Below, one piece after another: positions 16,987 through 26,733 of a stretch of DNA of 64,000 nucleotides (the stretch's first letter is position 1; each line of letters opens with the position of its first letter). Origin of the DNA: JALYYC01 sp963795805 (GTDB lineage Bacteria > Chloroflexota > Dormibacteria > CF-121). Position numbers and translations under genes: made by a program. A model generated the notes under the pieces. The model did not search any database. It worked only from the letters and a program-made list of their open reading frames with translations, and was not told the origin of the DNA. The DNA lies in the NCBI GenBank assembly GCA_963795805.1, contig CAWCIV010000001.1, positions 1,097,517 through 1,161,516 on the forward strand, in the 5' to 3' direction.

Positions 16987-17472
16987 ATGAACAGCTTCGT
17001 AGATGGCGGACGGCTGGCCTCGGACTACCAGGACAACACCCTGCGTGCTGCCCTTACCGACGCCGCTCGGCGCTGGTATTCCGGCGATACCGATTGCCAG
17101 GCGTGGGAACCGGGCGGCGACGAATTTCTCTCGCCGGCGCTTATCGAAGCCGAATGCATGCGCGCTGTGCTTCCCGAGGCTGAGTTCCGGCCCTGGTTCG
17201 ACGCGTTCCTGCCCCGCCTGGGCCAAAGCCTGCCGGCAACCTTGTTCACCCCCGCCACCGTCAGCGACCGCAGCGACGGCAAGATCGCCCATCTCGACGG
17301 GCTGAACCTGAGCCGGGCGTGGTGCTGGCGCGCTCTGGCAGCGTTCACGCCCGATCCGGAGGCTACTCGACGAGCCGCGCAGACCCACATCGACGCCAGC
17401 CTGCCGCACGTCAGCGGCGACTATATGGGTGAGCACTGGCTGGCCAGTTTCGCCGTGCTGGCGTTAGGCTGA
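16987..17472 (+). pseudogene. DUF2891 family protein, C-terminal fragment
   Basis: Residues from about 17010 on read LRAALTDAARRWYSGDTDCQAWEPGGDEFLSPALIEAECM, then FTPATVSDRSDGKIAHLDGLNLSRAWCWRALAAF and HVSGDYMGEHWLASFAVLAL, the C-terminal half of DUF2891 proteins, which are usually about 320-380 residues. The N-terminal half (normally with a HSCVHGHW-type stretch) is absent and the upstream sequence is unrelated. The family has no established function. The fragment is the first recognisable alphaproteobacterial-type gene after the junction; ATG 16987 is only the nearest in-frame start and need not be used. Confidence 0.72.
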
Positions 17473-17627
17473 GGACCCTACGCGGCGCGCCATCGCCTGA
17501 AACCGGCCAAACCGCAGGCTCAATTGGTGCGGACGGTCGTACAGGTCCAGCACCTTCGCCGTCGCCGTCGGGTCGAACCGGACAGCCTTCTGCCATCCGG
17601 CTTGCCCGCGCAGCGGCGCCGCAATGA

Positions 17628-18903
17628 TCAGCGCCCGGTCTGCCGAGCCTCGGCCATCGCCCAGCCTAGCAGGAGGAAAAACCAGCCTCCGACCGGCATG
17701 CTGGTAAACGCCGTGGTTGACTGGATCGGCCACACCTGAGCACAGACCACCGCGAACAACCCGGCGCGCAACGGATCCGGATCCCGCCCCAAACCGCGGG
17801 CCAACGGCACCAGCCAGGCGATCCCCATCGCCGCGAACAGCGCCAACCCCACGAATCCGCCATCATCCAGCGCCTGCAGATAGTGGTTGTGCGGGTGATG
17901 CCAGCACATCTTGGCGCCGCCGCCATCGGGAAGGCTGCCGTCGAATGTCGGGCGGAAGTACGCCGGACGCGGGCACCCCGTGTCAAACCCGTCAAAGCCC
18001 ATGCCGGTTACTGGGTTCAACCGCCCGACCTCCCACGCCCGCGCATAGAGCAGTCCATACGGTGACGCACCAAAATGCTCCAGTTGGCTGGAGAATTTTT
18101 CCACCAGCCGATGGTAGGCGGACGGCGCCACGACCGGCGAGGCGGCCAGCACAAGCCCCGCCACCACCGCTGTTGCCAGTACCGCTGGCCGCAGCCGCCG
18201 CACCAGACACGCGACGATCGCCAGCGCGAAAACAGTCAGGACCAGCGGCATGCGCTGGCCGATCATTACCATCATCACCACGCTGCCGGCGAGCAACGCG
18301 TAGGCACCGACCACTGGCCGGACACCTGGGCGATCGAGCAACGCCGACACCGCCGGCAAGACAGCAGGCAGAATGATTTTCGCCATCGGCGGACCTGCAC
18401 GCGGGGCACCAAATGGACCGGTGAGTTCCCCTTCCGGCCCCGGGGGCCAGCCGATCAGGTTCCTGCCGAATATATACTGGATGACGCTGTTCAGCGCGAT
18501 CCACACCGCGGAGGCGGCGACCAGCCGGTACATCCACGCCAGCGTCTCGCGCGTGCGCAGCACCATGAACTCAAGTGCCACGACCAGCACCAGGAACCGC
18601 ACGGTCGCCAATGCCTGCAACAGCGAGCCGACGCCCCCCTCGCCGAGGCCGAGCGCCGGTATCGGTAGCGAACAGATTACCAGCCAGGCCCACCAGGCGC
18701 CGGAGAACCAAAGCCAGCGCGCTCGCAGCCAGCCCCAGTCCCGCAGCAGCGCACAGCGTGCACAGGAAGCACAAATCAGCCACCCCGATCGCCATCTCCG
18801 CGACTCCATGCGCGTGCAGCAGCAGCAACGGCAACAGCATGACGCTGTAGAACGCTACCCGTTCAAGATGGGTGACGATGCGAGTCCTGGTGATTGCGGC
18901 CAT
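17628..18903 (-). CDS. O-antigen ligase/polymerase-like membrane protein (frameshifted)
   Basis: A minus-strand protein of about 425 residues with roughly ten hydrophobic segments. The N-terminal part (from ATG 18903, MAAITRTRIVTHLERV) is in one frame and the rest, from about 18710 on, is in another; they join in a hydrophobic helix. The periplasmic loop has SSQLEHFGASPYGLLYARAWEVGRLNPVTGMGFDGFDTG and KMCWHHPHNHYLQALDDGGFVGLALF, the hallmark HNxxLQ loop of the O-antigen ligase (WaaL/Wzy_C) family. Members join or polymerise O-polysaccharide at the outer face of the inner membrane. No other lipopolysaccharide genes adjoin it. The stop at 17628 leaves about 155 bases before the DUF2891 fragment. 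Confidence 0.8.
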
Positions 18904-19063
18904 GCGCGGGGTGATGCCAGCCCCGGCTCCACCGGACAAGGGCAACCCAGGGCCCTTTCATGTTCCATGGTCTCTTTGGAACCACGCGATCATGGGTTAC
19001 GCTGCACCGCACCCCATGTACTGCTTCGGCGTCCGCGGCATCATGCAGCCGGCGCCGGGATCA

Positions 19064-19120
19064 GGGCCAGTGATCATGGGCCAGGGAGCATGGGCCAGGG
19101 AGTATGGGGCCAGTGAGCAC
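19064..19120. repeat. Four imperfect 14-15 bp tandem repeats
   Basis: Units of the form GGGCCAGGGAGCAT repeat four times between the divergent O-antigen-ligase-like and RidA genes. The array sits 73 bases upstream of the RidA start. It could be a slippage-prone spacer; no binding protein is suggested. Confidence 0.65.
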
Positions 19121-19192
19121 GGGTCGATCGGACCGGCAGGTGCTTGGGATGCAACGGGTTTTAAAGTGGAACACGACGGAAGGAACAGCGAA

Positions 19193-19660
19193 ATGGCGGG
19201 TCAGATCGAAGCGAAACTGGCGGAATTAGGCATTACCCTGCCGCGGCCGATGCAGCCGATCGCCAACTATGTGCCCTATGTGGTGACCGGCAATCTCGTC
19301 GCGGTGTCCGGCCAGGTGCCGGCCATCGACGGCAAGATCGCGATTACCGGCAAAGTCAGCTGGGGCGTTTCGCTCGATCAGGCGAAGGAGGCCGCCCGCC
19401 TTTGCTTCATCAACGTGCTGGTCCACCTGAAGGCGGCCTGCGGTGGCGATCTCGACCGGGTCCGGCGAGTCGTCCGCCTCGGCGGCTTCGTCGCCGCGCC
19501 GTCGGAGTTCAACCAGCACGCGCTGGTGATGAATGGTGCGTCCGATCTGGCGGTGGCCGTGTTCGGCGACGTCGGCCGGCATGCCCGCACCACGATCGGC
19601 GTTCCGTCGCTGCCTGCCGATGCGGCGGTCGAGGTGGAAGGCCTGTTTGAAATCGAGTAG
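19193..19660 (+). CDS. RidA/YjgF family protein
   Basis: The 155-residue product (MAGQIEAKLAELGITLPRP) belongs to the longer YjgF-like branch: NYVPYVVTGNLVAVSGQVPAIDG, DQAKEAARLCFINVLVHLKAACGGDLDRVRRVVRLGGFV and VFGDVGRHARTTIGVPSLPADAAVEVEGLFEI. RidA proteins are cytoplasmic trimers that hydrolyse reactive enamine/imine intermediates of amino-acid metabolism; this branch may have other substrates. ATG 19193 follows GGAAGGA. The longer upstream frame contains the 14-bp repeat array and is not coding in my view. The acyltransferase gene begins 12 bases after the stop. Confidence 0.9.
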   Translation: MAGQIEAKLAELGITLPRPMQPIANYVPYVVTGNLVAVSGQVPAIDGKIAITGKVSWGVSLDQAKEAARLCFINVLVHLKAACGGDLDRVRRVVRLGGFVAAPSEFNQHALVMNGASDLAVAVFGDVGRHARTTIGVPSLPADAAVEVEGLFEIE

Positions 19661-19671
19661 GTTATCCCGCT

Positions 19672-20830
19672 ATGCCAGATGGTTCGGCCACGCTGACCCT
19701 TACCCTCCATGCCAAGATCGCGGACATCGACGCCGCTGACTGGGACGCCTGCGCCGGGGCTGGCAATCCATTCGTCAGCCATGAATTCCTCAGCGCGATG
19801 GAAGACAGCGGGTCGGCCAATTCGCGCACCGGATGGCTGCCGCAACACGCGGTCCTGCGCGATGAGTGCGGCCAGGTGGTCGGGGTCGTGCCGATGTATG
19901 CGAAGTCCCACAGCTATGGCGAATATGTCTTCGACCATGGCTGGGCCAACGCCCTGGAGCGCATCGGCGAGAACTATTATCCCAAGCTGCAGGCGGCGGT
20001 CCCGTTCAGCCCGGTGCCAGGCCCGAGGCTGCTGCGCCGCCCCGGCGCCGGCATCCCGGTGTCGGCCATGGCCAGTGCCCTGGAACAGGCCTGCGCAGTC
20101 GCATGGCCTGTCATCTGTCCACGTCACCTTCTGCACCGAGGACGAATGGAACGGATTGGGCGACGCCGGCTGGCTGCAACGCATCGGCATGCAATTTCAC
20201 TGGGAGAACCAGGGTTACACCGATTTCGAAGACTTCCTGGGCGCGCTGTCATCGCGCAAGCGCAAGGTGCTGCGCCGGGAACGCCGGGACGCCAACGCCG
20301 CCGGCCTGACATTCCACGCGCTGTCGGGGGCGGACATCACGGAACGGCACTGGGACGCGTTCTACGCCTTCTATCGCTCCACCGTGGACCGCAAATGGGG
20401 CTCCGCCTACCTCACCCGGTCCTTCTTTTCCCTGCTGGGCCAGCGTCTGGGCGACAAGGTGGTGCTGATGTATGCCGAGAGCGCCGGTAAACCTGTCGCT
20501 GGCGCCCTGAACCTGGCTGGCGATGAGGCGCTATACGGCCGCAACTGGGGTTGCCGAGGCGACTGGCCATTTTTGCATTTCGAACTTTGCTACTACCGCG
20601 CCATCGACTGGGCCATCGAACATGGCCTGAAACGGGTCGAAGCCGGGGCCCAGGGCCGCCACAAAATCCAGCGCGGCTACCTGCCGAAACCCACCTATTC
20701 GGCCCATTGGATCACCCATGCCGGGCTGCGCCGAGCGGTCGGCAACTTCCTGCAGGAGGAGCGCGCCGGGATGCTGTCCGACATGGCCGCGCTGGCGGAG
20801 GATTCGCCGTTCCGCAAGGGCGAGGACTGA
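19672..20830 (+). CDS. FemAB-like GNAT acyltransferase (frameshifted)
   Basis: About 385 residues in two frames that join near 20107. The first half reads NPFVSHEFLSAMEDSGSA and VVPMYAKSHSYGEYVFDHGWANAL; the second reads FEDFLGALSSRKRKVLRRERRDANAAGL and DRKWGSAYLTRSFFSLL, VEAGAQGRHKIQRGYLPKPTYSAHWI. This is the pattern of the FemAB-like/GNAT family (formerly DUF482), common in alphaproteobacteria and predicted to transfer acyl or aminoacyl groups, possibly to peptidoglycan precursors or other amines. The true acceptor is unknown. It directly follows ridA (12 bases) and probably shares its transcript, a pairing often seen in this group. Confidence 0.85.
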
Positions 20831-20928
20831 TATTATCCGAGGCCGGGGATCGCGCCGTCGGTGCCACGCCTGTCATCCGGCTCCATGTCATCCCGTTCCT
20901 GGTGAAGCTGACCTTCCCGGTCTATACG

Positions 20929-23900
20929 TCACCCGTCCAGCACCGTCCGGATCTTCGCCGCCAACGCGCGATAACTGAACGGCTTCGGCAACAGCTCCGT
21001 TCCGGGATCCAGCACCCCGCCGTGCACGATGGCATTGCGCGCGTAACCGGTCGTGTACACCACCTTCAGCTCCGGCCGCAGCACCCGCGCCGCCTCCGCC
21101 AATTGACGCCCGCTCATGCCGCCCGGCAAACCGACATCGGTGAACAGCACCTCGATCTCGGTTTCGCGCGCCAGGATCCGCAGCGCCGCATGCCCATCAG
21201 CCGCCGCCAGCACGCGATACCCAAGCTCGCGCAGCGAGGCGACCGAATGGTCCCGCACCGCCGGTTCGTCCTCCACCACCAGGATGGTTTCGCCGCGGCC
21301 GCCCGGAACCGCGGAGTCCTCGGACTTCGGCCGCGATCTCCGTCCGATCGGCCATCAAGCGCGGCAGATACAGCTTGACGGCGGTTCCCTGCCCTTGCTC
21401 GCTGTACAGCTTCACATGGCCGTGTCGACTGCTTGATGAAGCCATAGACCTGGCTCAGCCCAAGGCCGGTGCCCTGGCCGATGTCCTTGGTGGTGAAAAA
21501 CGGCTCGAACACGCGCTCCAGCGTGTCGCCTGATCCATGCCCGTGCCGGTGTCGCTGACGGCGATCATGACGTACTGGCCCGGCGCGACATCGTCATGTG
21601 ACGCGGCATAGGCCTCGTCCAAATGCGTGTTCGCCGTCTCGATCGTCAGCTTGCCGCCGTCCGGCATGGCATCGCGCGCGTTGACCGCCAGGTTCAGCAG
21701 CGCGTTCTCCAACTGGTTGGCATCCGCTGCCGTCCGCCACAGCCCGCCGGCCAGCACGGTTTCCAGCGCCACCGCCTCGCCCAAGGTGCGGCGCAGCAGC
21801 TCCGACATCCCGGCCACCAGCTTGTTGGCATCCAGCGGCCGCGGGTCCAGCGTCTGCCGGCGCGCGAATGCCAGCAGCCGATGGGTCAAGGTCGCCGCCC
21901 GGTCCGCGCCCTGCGCGATCATCCCCAGCGCGCGCTTGACCCGCGCGTCGTCGGCAGCCGAGCGGACACGCTCGCCAGCATGCGCTGCAGGGTTTCGACG
22001 CCGCCGCCGATCACCGTCAGCAGGTTGTTGAAATCGTGCGCGACGCCCCCGGTCAGATGTCCGATCGCCTCCATCTTCTGCGACTGGCGCAGCGATTCCT
22101 CGGCCTGCGCCCGCCGCGCCATCTCCTCCGCGACGCGCTGTTCCAGCATTTCATTGGCCTGCAGCAGCGCATCCCGGGCCTCCTGGCGCAGCCGCGCCAG
22201 TTCGAGGTTCGAGCGAACGCGGGCCAGCAACTCGCGCGCCGAAAACGGCTTGACCAGATAATCGTCCGCCCCGGCGTCCAGCCCCTCGACCCGCGCCTCC
22301 TCCCCGGCCCGGGCGGACAGCAGCACCACCGGCAGGTCGCGCAGATCAGGGTCCGCCCGGATGCGCGGCCAGCAGGCCGAACCCGTCCATCCGCGGCATC
22401 ATCACGTCCGACAGGATCAGGTCCGGCCGGCGTTGGCCCGCGCAGCAAGCAGCGCCGCCTGCCCGTCGCCCACCGCCTCGACCTCGTATCCCGGCCGCAG
22501 CAGCCGCAGGACATAATCGCGCATGTCGGCATTGTCGTCTGCCAGCAGGATCCGGCGCCGCACCTGGCCGTCCGTCGCGGTGTCCGCCCCCAGCGGAACC
22601 AGCATGTTGGATGCTTCCAGCATCGACTCGGCGTCGGGAACTCGCCGTCCTCGGGCAGCCAGCGCAGCGCTTCTTCCACGAATGCTGCCGCCGCGACGCC
22701 TTCCGGCACGGCTGCGCGCGGCGGTTTCGGTCACCCGATCGGCCGGCAGATGCGCCGAACCGAACGGCAGCCGCACCGACACGGTGGTGCCGACGTCGAC
22801 CTGGCTTTCACCTCGATCGACCCGCCATGCAGGCGCACCAGCTCGTTCACCAGCGCCAGGCCGATGCCGGTGCCTTCCAGCGTGCGGCCGCGCTGCCCCT
22901 CGATGCGATGGAAGCGATCGAAGATGTGCGGCAATTCAGCCTCCGGAATGCCGACGCCGGTGTCACGCACCGTCAGCACCGCCGCCTGACCATCGGGCGC
23001 GGCCTGCAGCTCGACGGTGATCCCGCCGGCCAGGGTGTACTTGAACGCATTGGACACCAGATTGAGGACGATCCGCTCCCACATCTCGGCATCGACATAG
23101 ACCGGCTGATCGAGCTTCAGCAGTCGGTGTCGCAGCCACAGGCCGGCGCGGTCACAGGCAGACCGGAAATTGCTCGCCAGTTCCTCGGTATAGGCCGCCG
23201 AGTTCGGTCGGCTGAAAGCGCGCCCGCACCCGGCCGGCCTCGATGCGGGAGAAATCCAGCAGAGTGTTGACCAGCCGCAGCAACCGCAGGCCGTTGCGGT
23301 GGACCATCGATCAGCCGGTCCGCCGCCTGCGGGCTGACTCAGCGCCAGAGTCGGCGATTTCCTCCTCCAGCGGCCCCAGCATCAGCGTCAGCGGCGTGCG
23401 GAACTCGTGGCTGACATTGGAGAAGAACGCCGTCTTCGCCTGATCGATCTCGGCCAGCGCCTCGGCCCGCCGGCGTTCCGCCTCATATGCCCGCGCCGCC
23501 CCAAGGCCGGAGGCAATCTGCGCCGCGACCAGGTCGATGAATGCCGGCATAGGCCTCGTCATACGGCCGATAGGGGTTGAGCCCGGCGATGAACACGCCG
23601 GCCGGCCGCGACTGGCCTTGCTGCGGCGATCGGCACGATCACGGCCTGGCGCGGCGGCCGGTCCCACGCCCCGGCCGACCAGGCCGGCGAGACCGGAGAC
23701 ATCGTGGATCACTCGCTTGTCCGGTCCGAACAGTGCCGCGGCGACCGGAAACGGCAGATCGTCGGGTCGTTCCGCACTCCAGCGGCGCCGCCGCGCTGTC
23801 GATGCCGGCCGTTGCCGCCGCCCGCTGGACAGCCGCCTGTCTCGTCCAGCAGATAGATCAGGGTGAACGGCAGGTCCTTGTCGTTGCGCGCCAGCGACCG

Positions 23901-24485
23901 CTCGACCGCCTGCATCACCTCGGGTTCCGACCGAACAGCCCCCAGCGCGCTGCCCAGGTCGCGCAGCGTGTCGAGCCGGCGTTCGCCGATCACCCGCTGG
24001 GTCTCCTCCGTCACCACGCACAGCATGCCGGCGACGCTGCCGTCGTCGTCCGGCAGCGGGCTGTAGGAGAACGTGTGATAGGTTTCCTCCGGGTAGCCGC
24101 TGCGCTCCAGGAACAGCAGCAGCCCTTCGTCCCAGGTCGCCATGCCCGGTCTGCATCACCGACTCGGCCCGCGGCCCGATGTCCTTCCAGATCTCCGCCC
24201 AGACCACGTTGGCCGGCTGGCCCAGCGCGCGGCGGATGCTTGACACCCAGCGTCGGGGCGTAGGCATCGTTGTAGAAGAAGGTGAGGTCCTGGCCCCAGC
24301 CCATCCACATCGCGTAGCGCGAAGTCACCAGGATGCGCAGGATGGTCTTCAGGCTCTGCGGCCACGACTCGCCGGTCCCAGGACGGTGCCGGCCCAGTCG
24401 GCTGCACCGATAAGCGCGGCCATCTCGCCGCCCGCGGTGGTGAAAGCGGAGGTCTCAGGCTGGCACACCCGTCGACGCGATTCAT
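20929..24485 (-). CDS. Hybrid sensor kinase, PAS-GAF-HK-REC-HK-REC (many frameshifts)
   Basis: One minus-strand gene of about 1,180 codons broken into at least eight frames. In order: a PAS domain (SRYAMWMGWGQDLTFFYNDAY), a GAF-like region, a first kinase with H-box FFSNVSHEFRTPLTLMLG and ATPase part WERIVLNLVSNAFKYT, DTGVGIPEAELPHIFDRFHR; a receiver starting RILLADDNADMRDYVLRLL with VKPFSARELL; a coiled coil; a second kinase with H-box GGVAHDFNNLLTVI and PFFTTKDIGQGTGLGLSQVYG; and a final receiver ILVVEDEPAVRDHSV, LFTDVGLPGGMSG, LPKPFSYRAL. No transmembrane segment is visible, so it is probably cytoplasmic. Two kinase-receiver modules in one chain suggest internal phosphorelay. The start is uncertain (ATG near 24485). 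No output partner adjoins it. Confidence 0.8.
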
Positions 24486-24609
24486 CCCACGCAAGTCGCG
24501 CTTCCCCCTGTCCTGTCGTGCGCCGCACCGTCTGCCGCTGGTTCTATCTGAAACAAATTCATACGCTGCCGTTTCGGATTCACATACAGGCGTGAAAGCG
24601 CCGACACGT

Positions 24610-25287
24610 TCACCCTGGCGACCGGGACATCGGCGGCAGCAGGCGATTGGCGATCGCCGCTGCTTCAGCCATATCGTGCGCGACACTAGCACAGTCGTCA
24701 GTCGTCCCGACGGCACCGTATCCCCAGGCGGCGAATATGCCTGGTATCCCGGCGCCGTTCGCTGCCACCACGTCGTTGCGATGATCCCCCAGCATGACCG
24801 CCGCATCGCGCCGCCCGCCAGCGCGGGCCAGCGTCTCCAAGCAGGTGGCGCGGATCGGGCTTGCGAACCGGGAAGCTGTCGCCGCCGCCGATCGCGCACA
24901 TCAGACGGCAGCAGTCCCACAGCCTGCAAGCAGGCGCCTGGCCGCCTGTTCCGGCTTGTTGGTGCAAACCGCCAGCTGCCAACCCGTTGCGGGCCAGTTC
25001 GTCCAGCACCGGCAGCACATCGGGATACAAGCTTGCTCTCGACCGCGACATGAGCCGTATAGTCGGCGGTCATCGCCGCCACTGCCGTCGGCGTCCGGCT
25101 CACGCCCGTGTGCGGCGAAAGCGCGCGCCACCAGCACCGCGACCCCGTCGCCGACCATCGCGGCCACCTGCTCGTGGGCGAAATCCGGCAGCCCGCGGGC
25201 CCGCATCAGCCGGTTCAATGCCGCCGCCAGATCCGGCACGGTGTCCACCAGCGTGCCATCCAGATCGAGCAGCAGCGTCCGCGCCAC
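24610..25287 (-). CDS. gph: Phosphoglycolate phosphatase-like HAD hydrolase (frameshifted)
   Basis: The full span is 226 codons, the normal length of Gph. The start reads MARTLLLDLDGTLVDTVPDLAAALNRLM with the HAD nucleophile motif DLDGT; the middle gives AVCTNKPEQAARRLL (motif II Thr/Ser region) and KPDPRHLL (motif III Lys); the end gives MLGDHRNDVVAANGAGI (motif IV Asp pair). The enzyme removes phosphate from 2-phosphoglycolate formed in DNA 3'-end repair or photorespiration. At least three frame changes are needed. It is divergent from glmU, with about 107 bases between the starts; a gph-like gene beside glmUS is a recurrent arrangement in Acetobacteraceae as far as I know. Confidence 0.83.
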
Positions 25288-25394
25288 TATGTTGCACTCC
25301 GAAACGTGAATTGAACCAATAGCATAACGGTGGCCTTTGACATTGCTCCGGCGTCGCCGCTACGCCAGTCGCACGAGCGAAGCAAGGGCCGCGT

Positions 25395-26733
25395 ATGCAA
25401 GCAACCGCAATCATCCTGGCCGCCGGCCTGGGCACCCGGATGAAATCGTCGTTGCCGAAGACGCTGCATCGCCTGGCCGGCCGGACCATGCTGCGCCATC
25501 TGCTGGCAAGCTGCGAGACGGTATTCGATCGCATCGTTGTTGTCCTGGGTCCCGACATGGATGCGGTTCGAAAAGAAGCCGAACCACACATTTGTGTTGT
25601 GCAGCAGGAACGTCTGGGCACCGCTCACGCCGCGCTGCAGGCGGTCGAGCATTTTGGCGACGGCCAGGTCGCGGTGCTCTATGCCGACAATCCGCTGATC
25701 CGCGCCGCCACGCTGCGCCGTCTGCTCGACAGCCACACGACCGGGCGGCCTGTCGCTGCTGGCTTTCCGCCCGGCCGACCCGGGACGCTACGGCCGGGTG
25801 ATCACCGGCGCCGATGGTCTGGTGCAGCGCATCGTCGAATATGCCGACGCCACCGCGGCCGAACGCGCCGTCGACCTGTGCAACGCCGGCGTGCTGTGCG
25901 CCGAACGCCGGCGACATGCGGCGCTGGTTGCAGGCCGTCGCGAAACGACAACGCCAAGGCGCGAATATTACCTTACCGACGTCGTCGCCCTCGCGCGCGC
26001 CGACGGCCGGCCGGTCCTCGCGGTCGAAGCCCCGGCGGACGAACTGGCGGGCGTCAATTCCCGCAGCGAACTGGCCCGGGCCGAGGCCGTGCTGCAGGGC
26101 TGGCTGCGCCAGGACGCGATGGACGCCGGTGTGACCATGATCGATCCGTCCTCGGTCTTCCTGTCCGCCGACACGCGCCTGCGCCCGACGTGACGATCGA
26201 GCCGAACGTGTTGTTCGGGCCCGGCGTCACCGTCGCCGCCAACGTCGTCATCCGCGCCTTCTGCCACATCGAGGGCGCCGAGATCGGCGCCGGCAGCATC
26301 ATCGGCCCGTTCGCCCGCCTCCGCCCTGGCGCCAAACTGGACGATCGACGTTCACGTCGGCAATTTCGTCGAGATCAAGGCCTCGCACCTCGCATCCGGG
26401 GTGAAGGCAAGCCATCTGAGCTATATCGGTGACGCGTCGGTCGGCAGCGGCACCAATATCGGTGCAGGCACGATCACCTGTAACTACGACGGTACCAACA
26501 AACATCGCACCACGATCGGCGCCGCATGTCTTTGTCGGCTCCGACGTGGCGCTGGTCGCACCGGTTACCGTCGGCGACGGCGCGATCCTCGCCGCCGGAA
26601 GCGTGATCACCGAGGACGTCGAGCCGGACGCGCTGGCCCTGGCGCGCGGACGGCAGGTGCAGAAGCCAGGACGGGCGCCACTCGGCGGAACAAGAGATCG
26701 ATGCGGGCAGCGGCGAGAAAGGAAAAGCGATAG
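25395..26733 (+). CDS. glmU: Bifunctional GlmU: GlcNAc-1-P uridyltransferase / GlcN-1-P acetyltransferase (frameshifted)
   Basis: The N-terminal nucleotidyltransferase begins MQATAIILAAGLGTRMKSSLPKTLH, the G-x-G-T-R-M signature, with VLYADNPLI for metal binding; the C-terminal half is a left-handed beta-helix with hexapeptides such as HIEGAEIGAGSIIGPFARLRPGA and IGAGTITCNYDG, ending VITEDVEPDALALARGRQVQKPG. GlmU makes UDP-GlcNAc, the donor for peptidoglycan, lipid A and for O-GlcNAc-type glycosyltransferases such as the one at 35448. About four single-base shifts (near 25740, 26190, 26340, 26530 and 26670) interrupt the 446-codon span. The stop TAG at 26731-26733 abuts the glmS ATG. Confidence 0.9.

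Noticed and set aside
17464..17733. Minus-strand frame after the O-antigen-ligase-like gene (ending RRVGSSA)
   Set aside because: Some residues look protein-like, but its first half is antisense/out of frame with the ligase C-terminus and no family feature is present; overlap with the DUF2891 fragment also argues against it.
20929..24485. Interpreting the broken hybrid kinase, glmU, alaS and others as pseudogenes
   Set aside because: Breaks are single-base, evenly spread and affect essential genes equally, which fits sequence error rather than decay.
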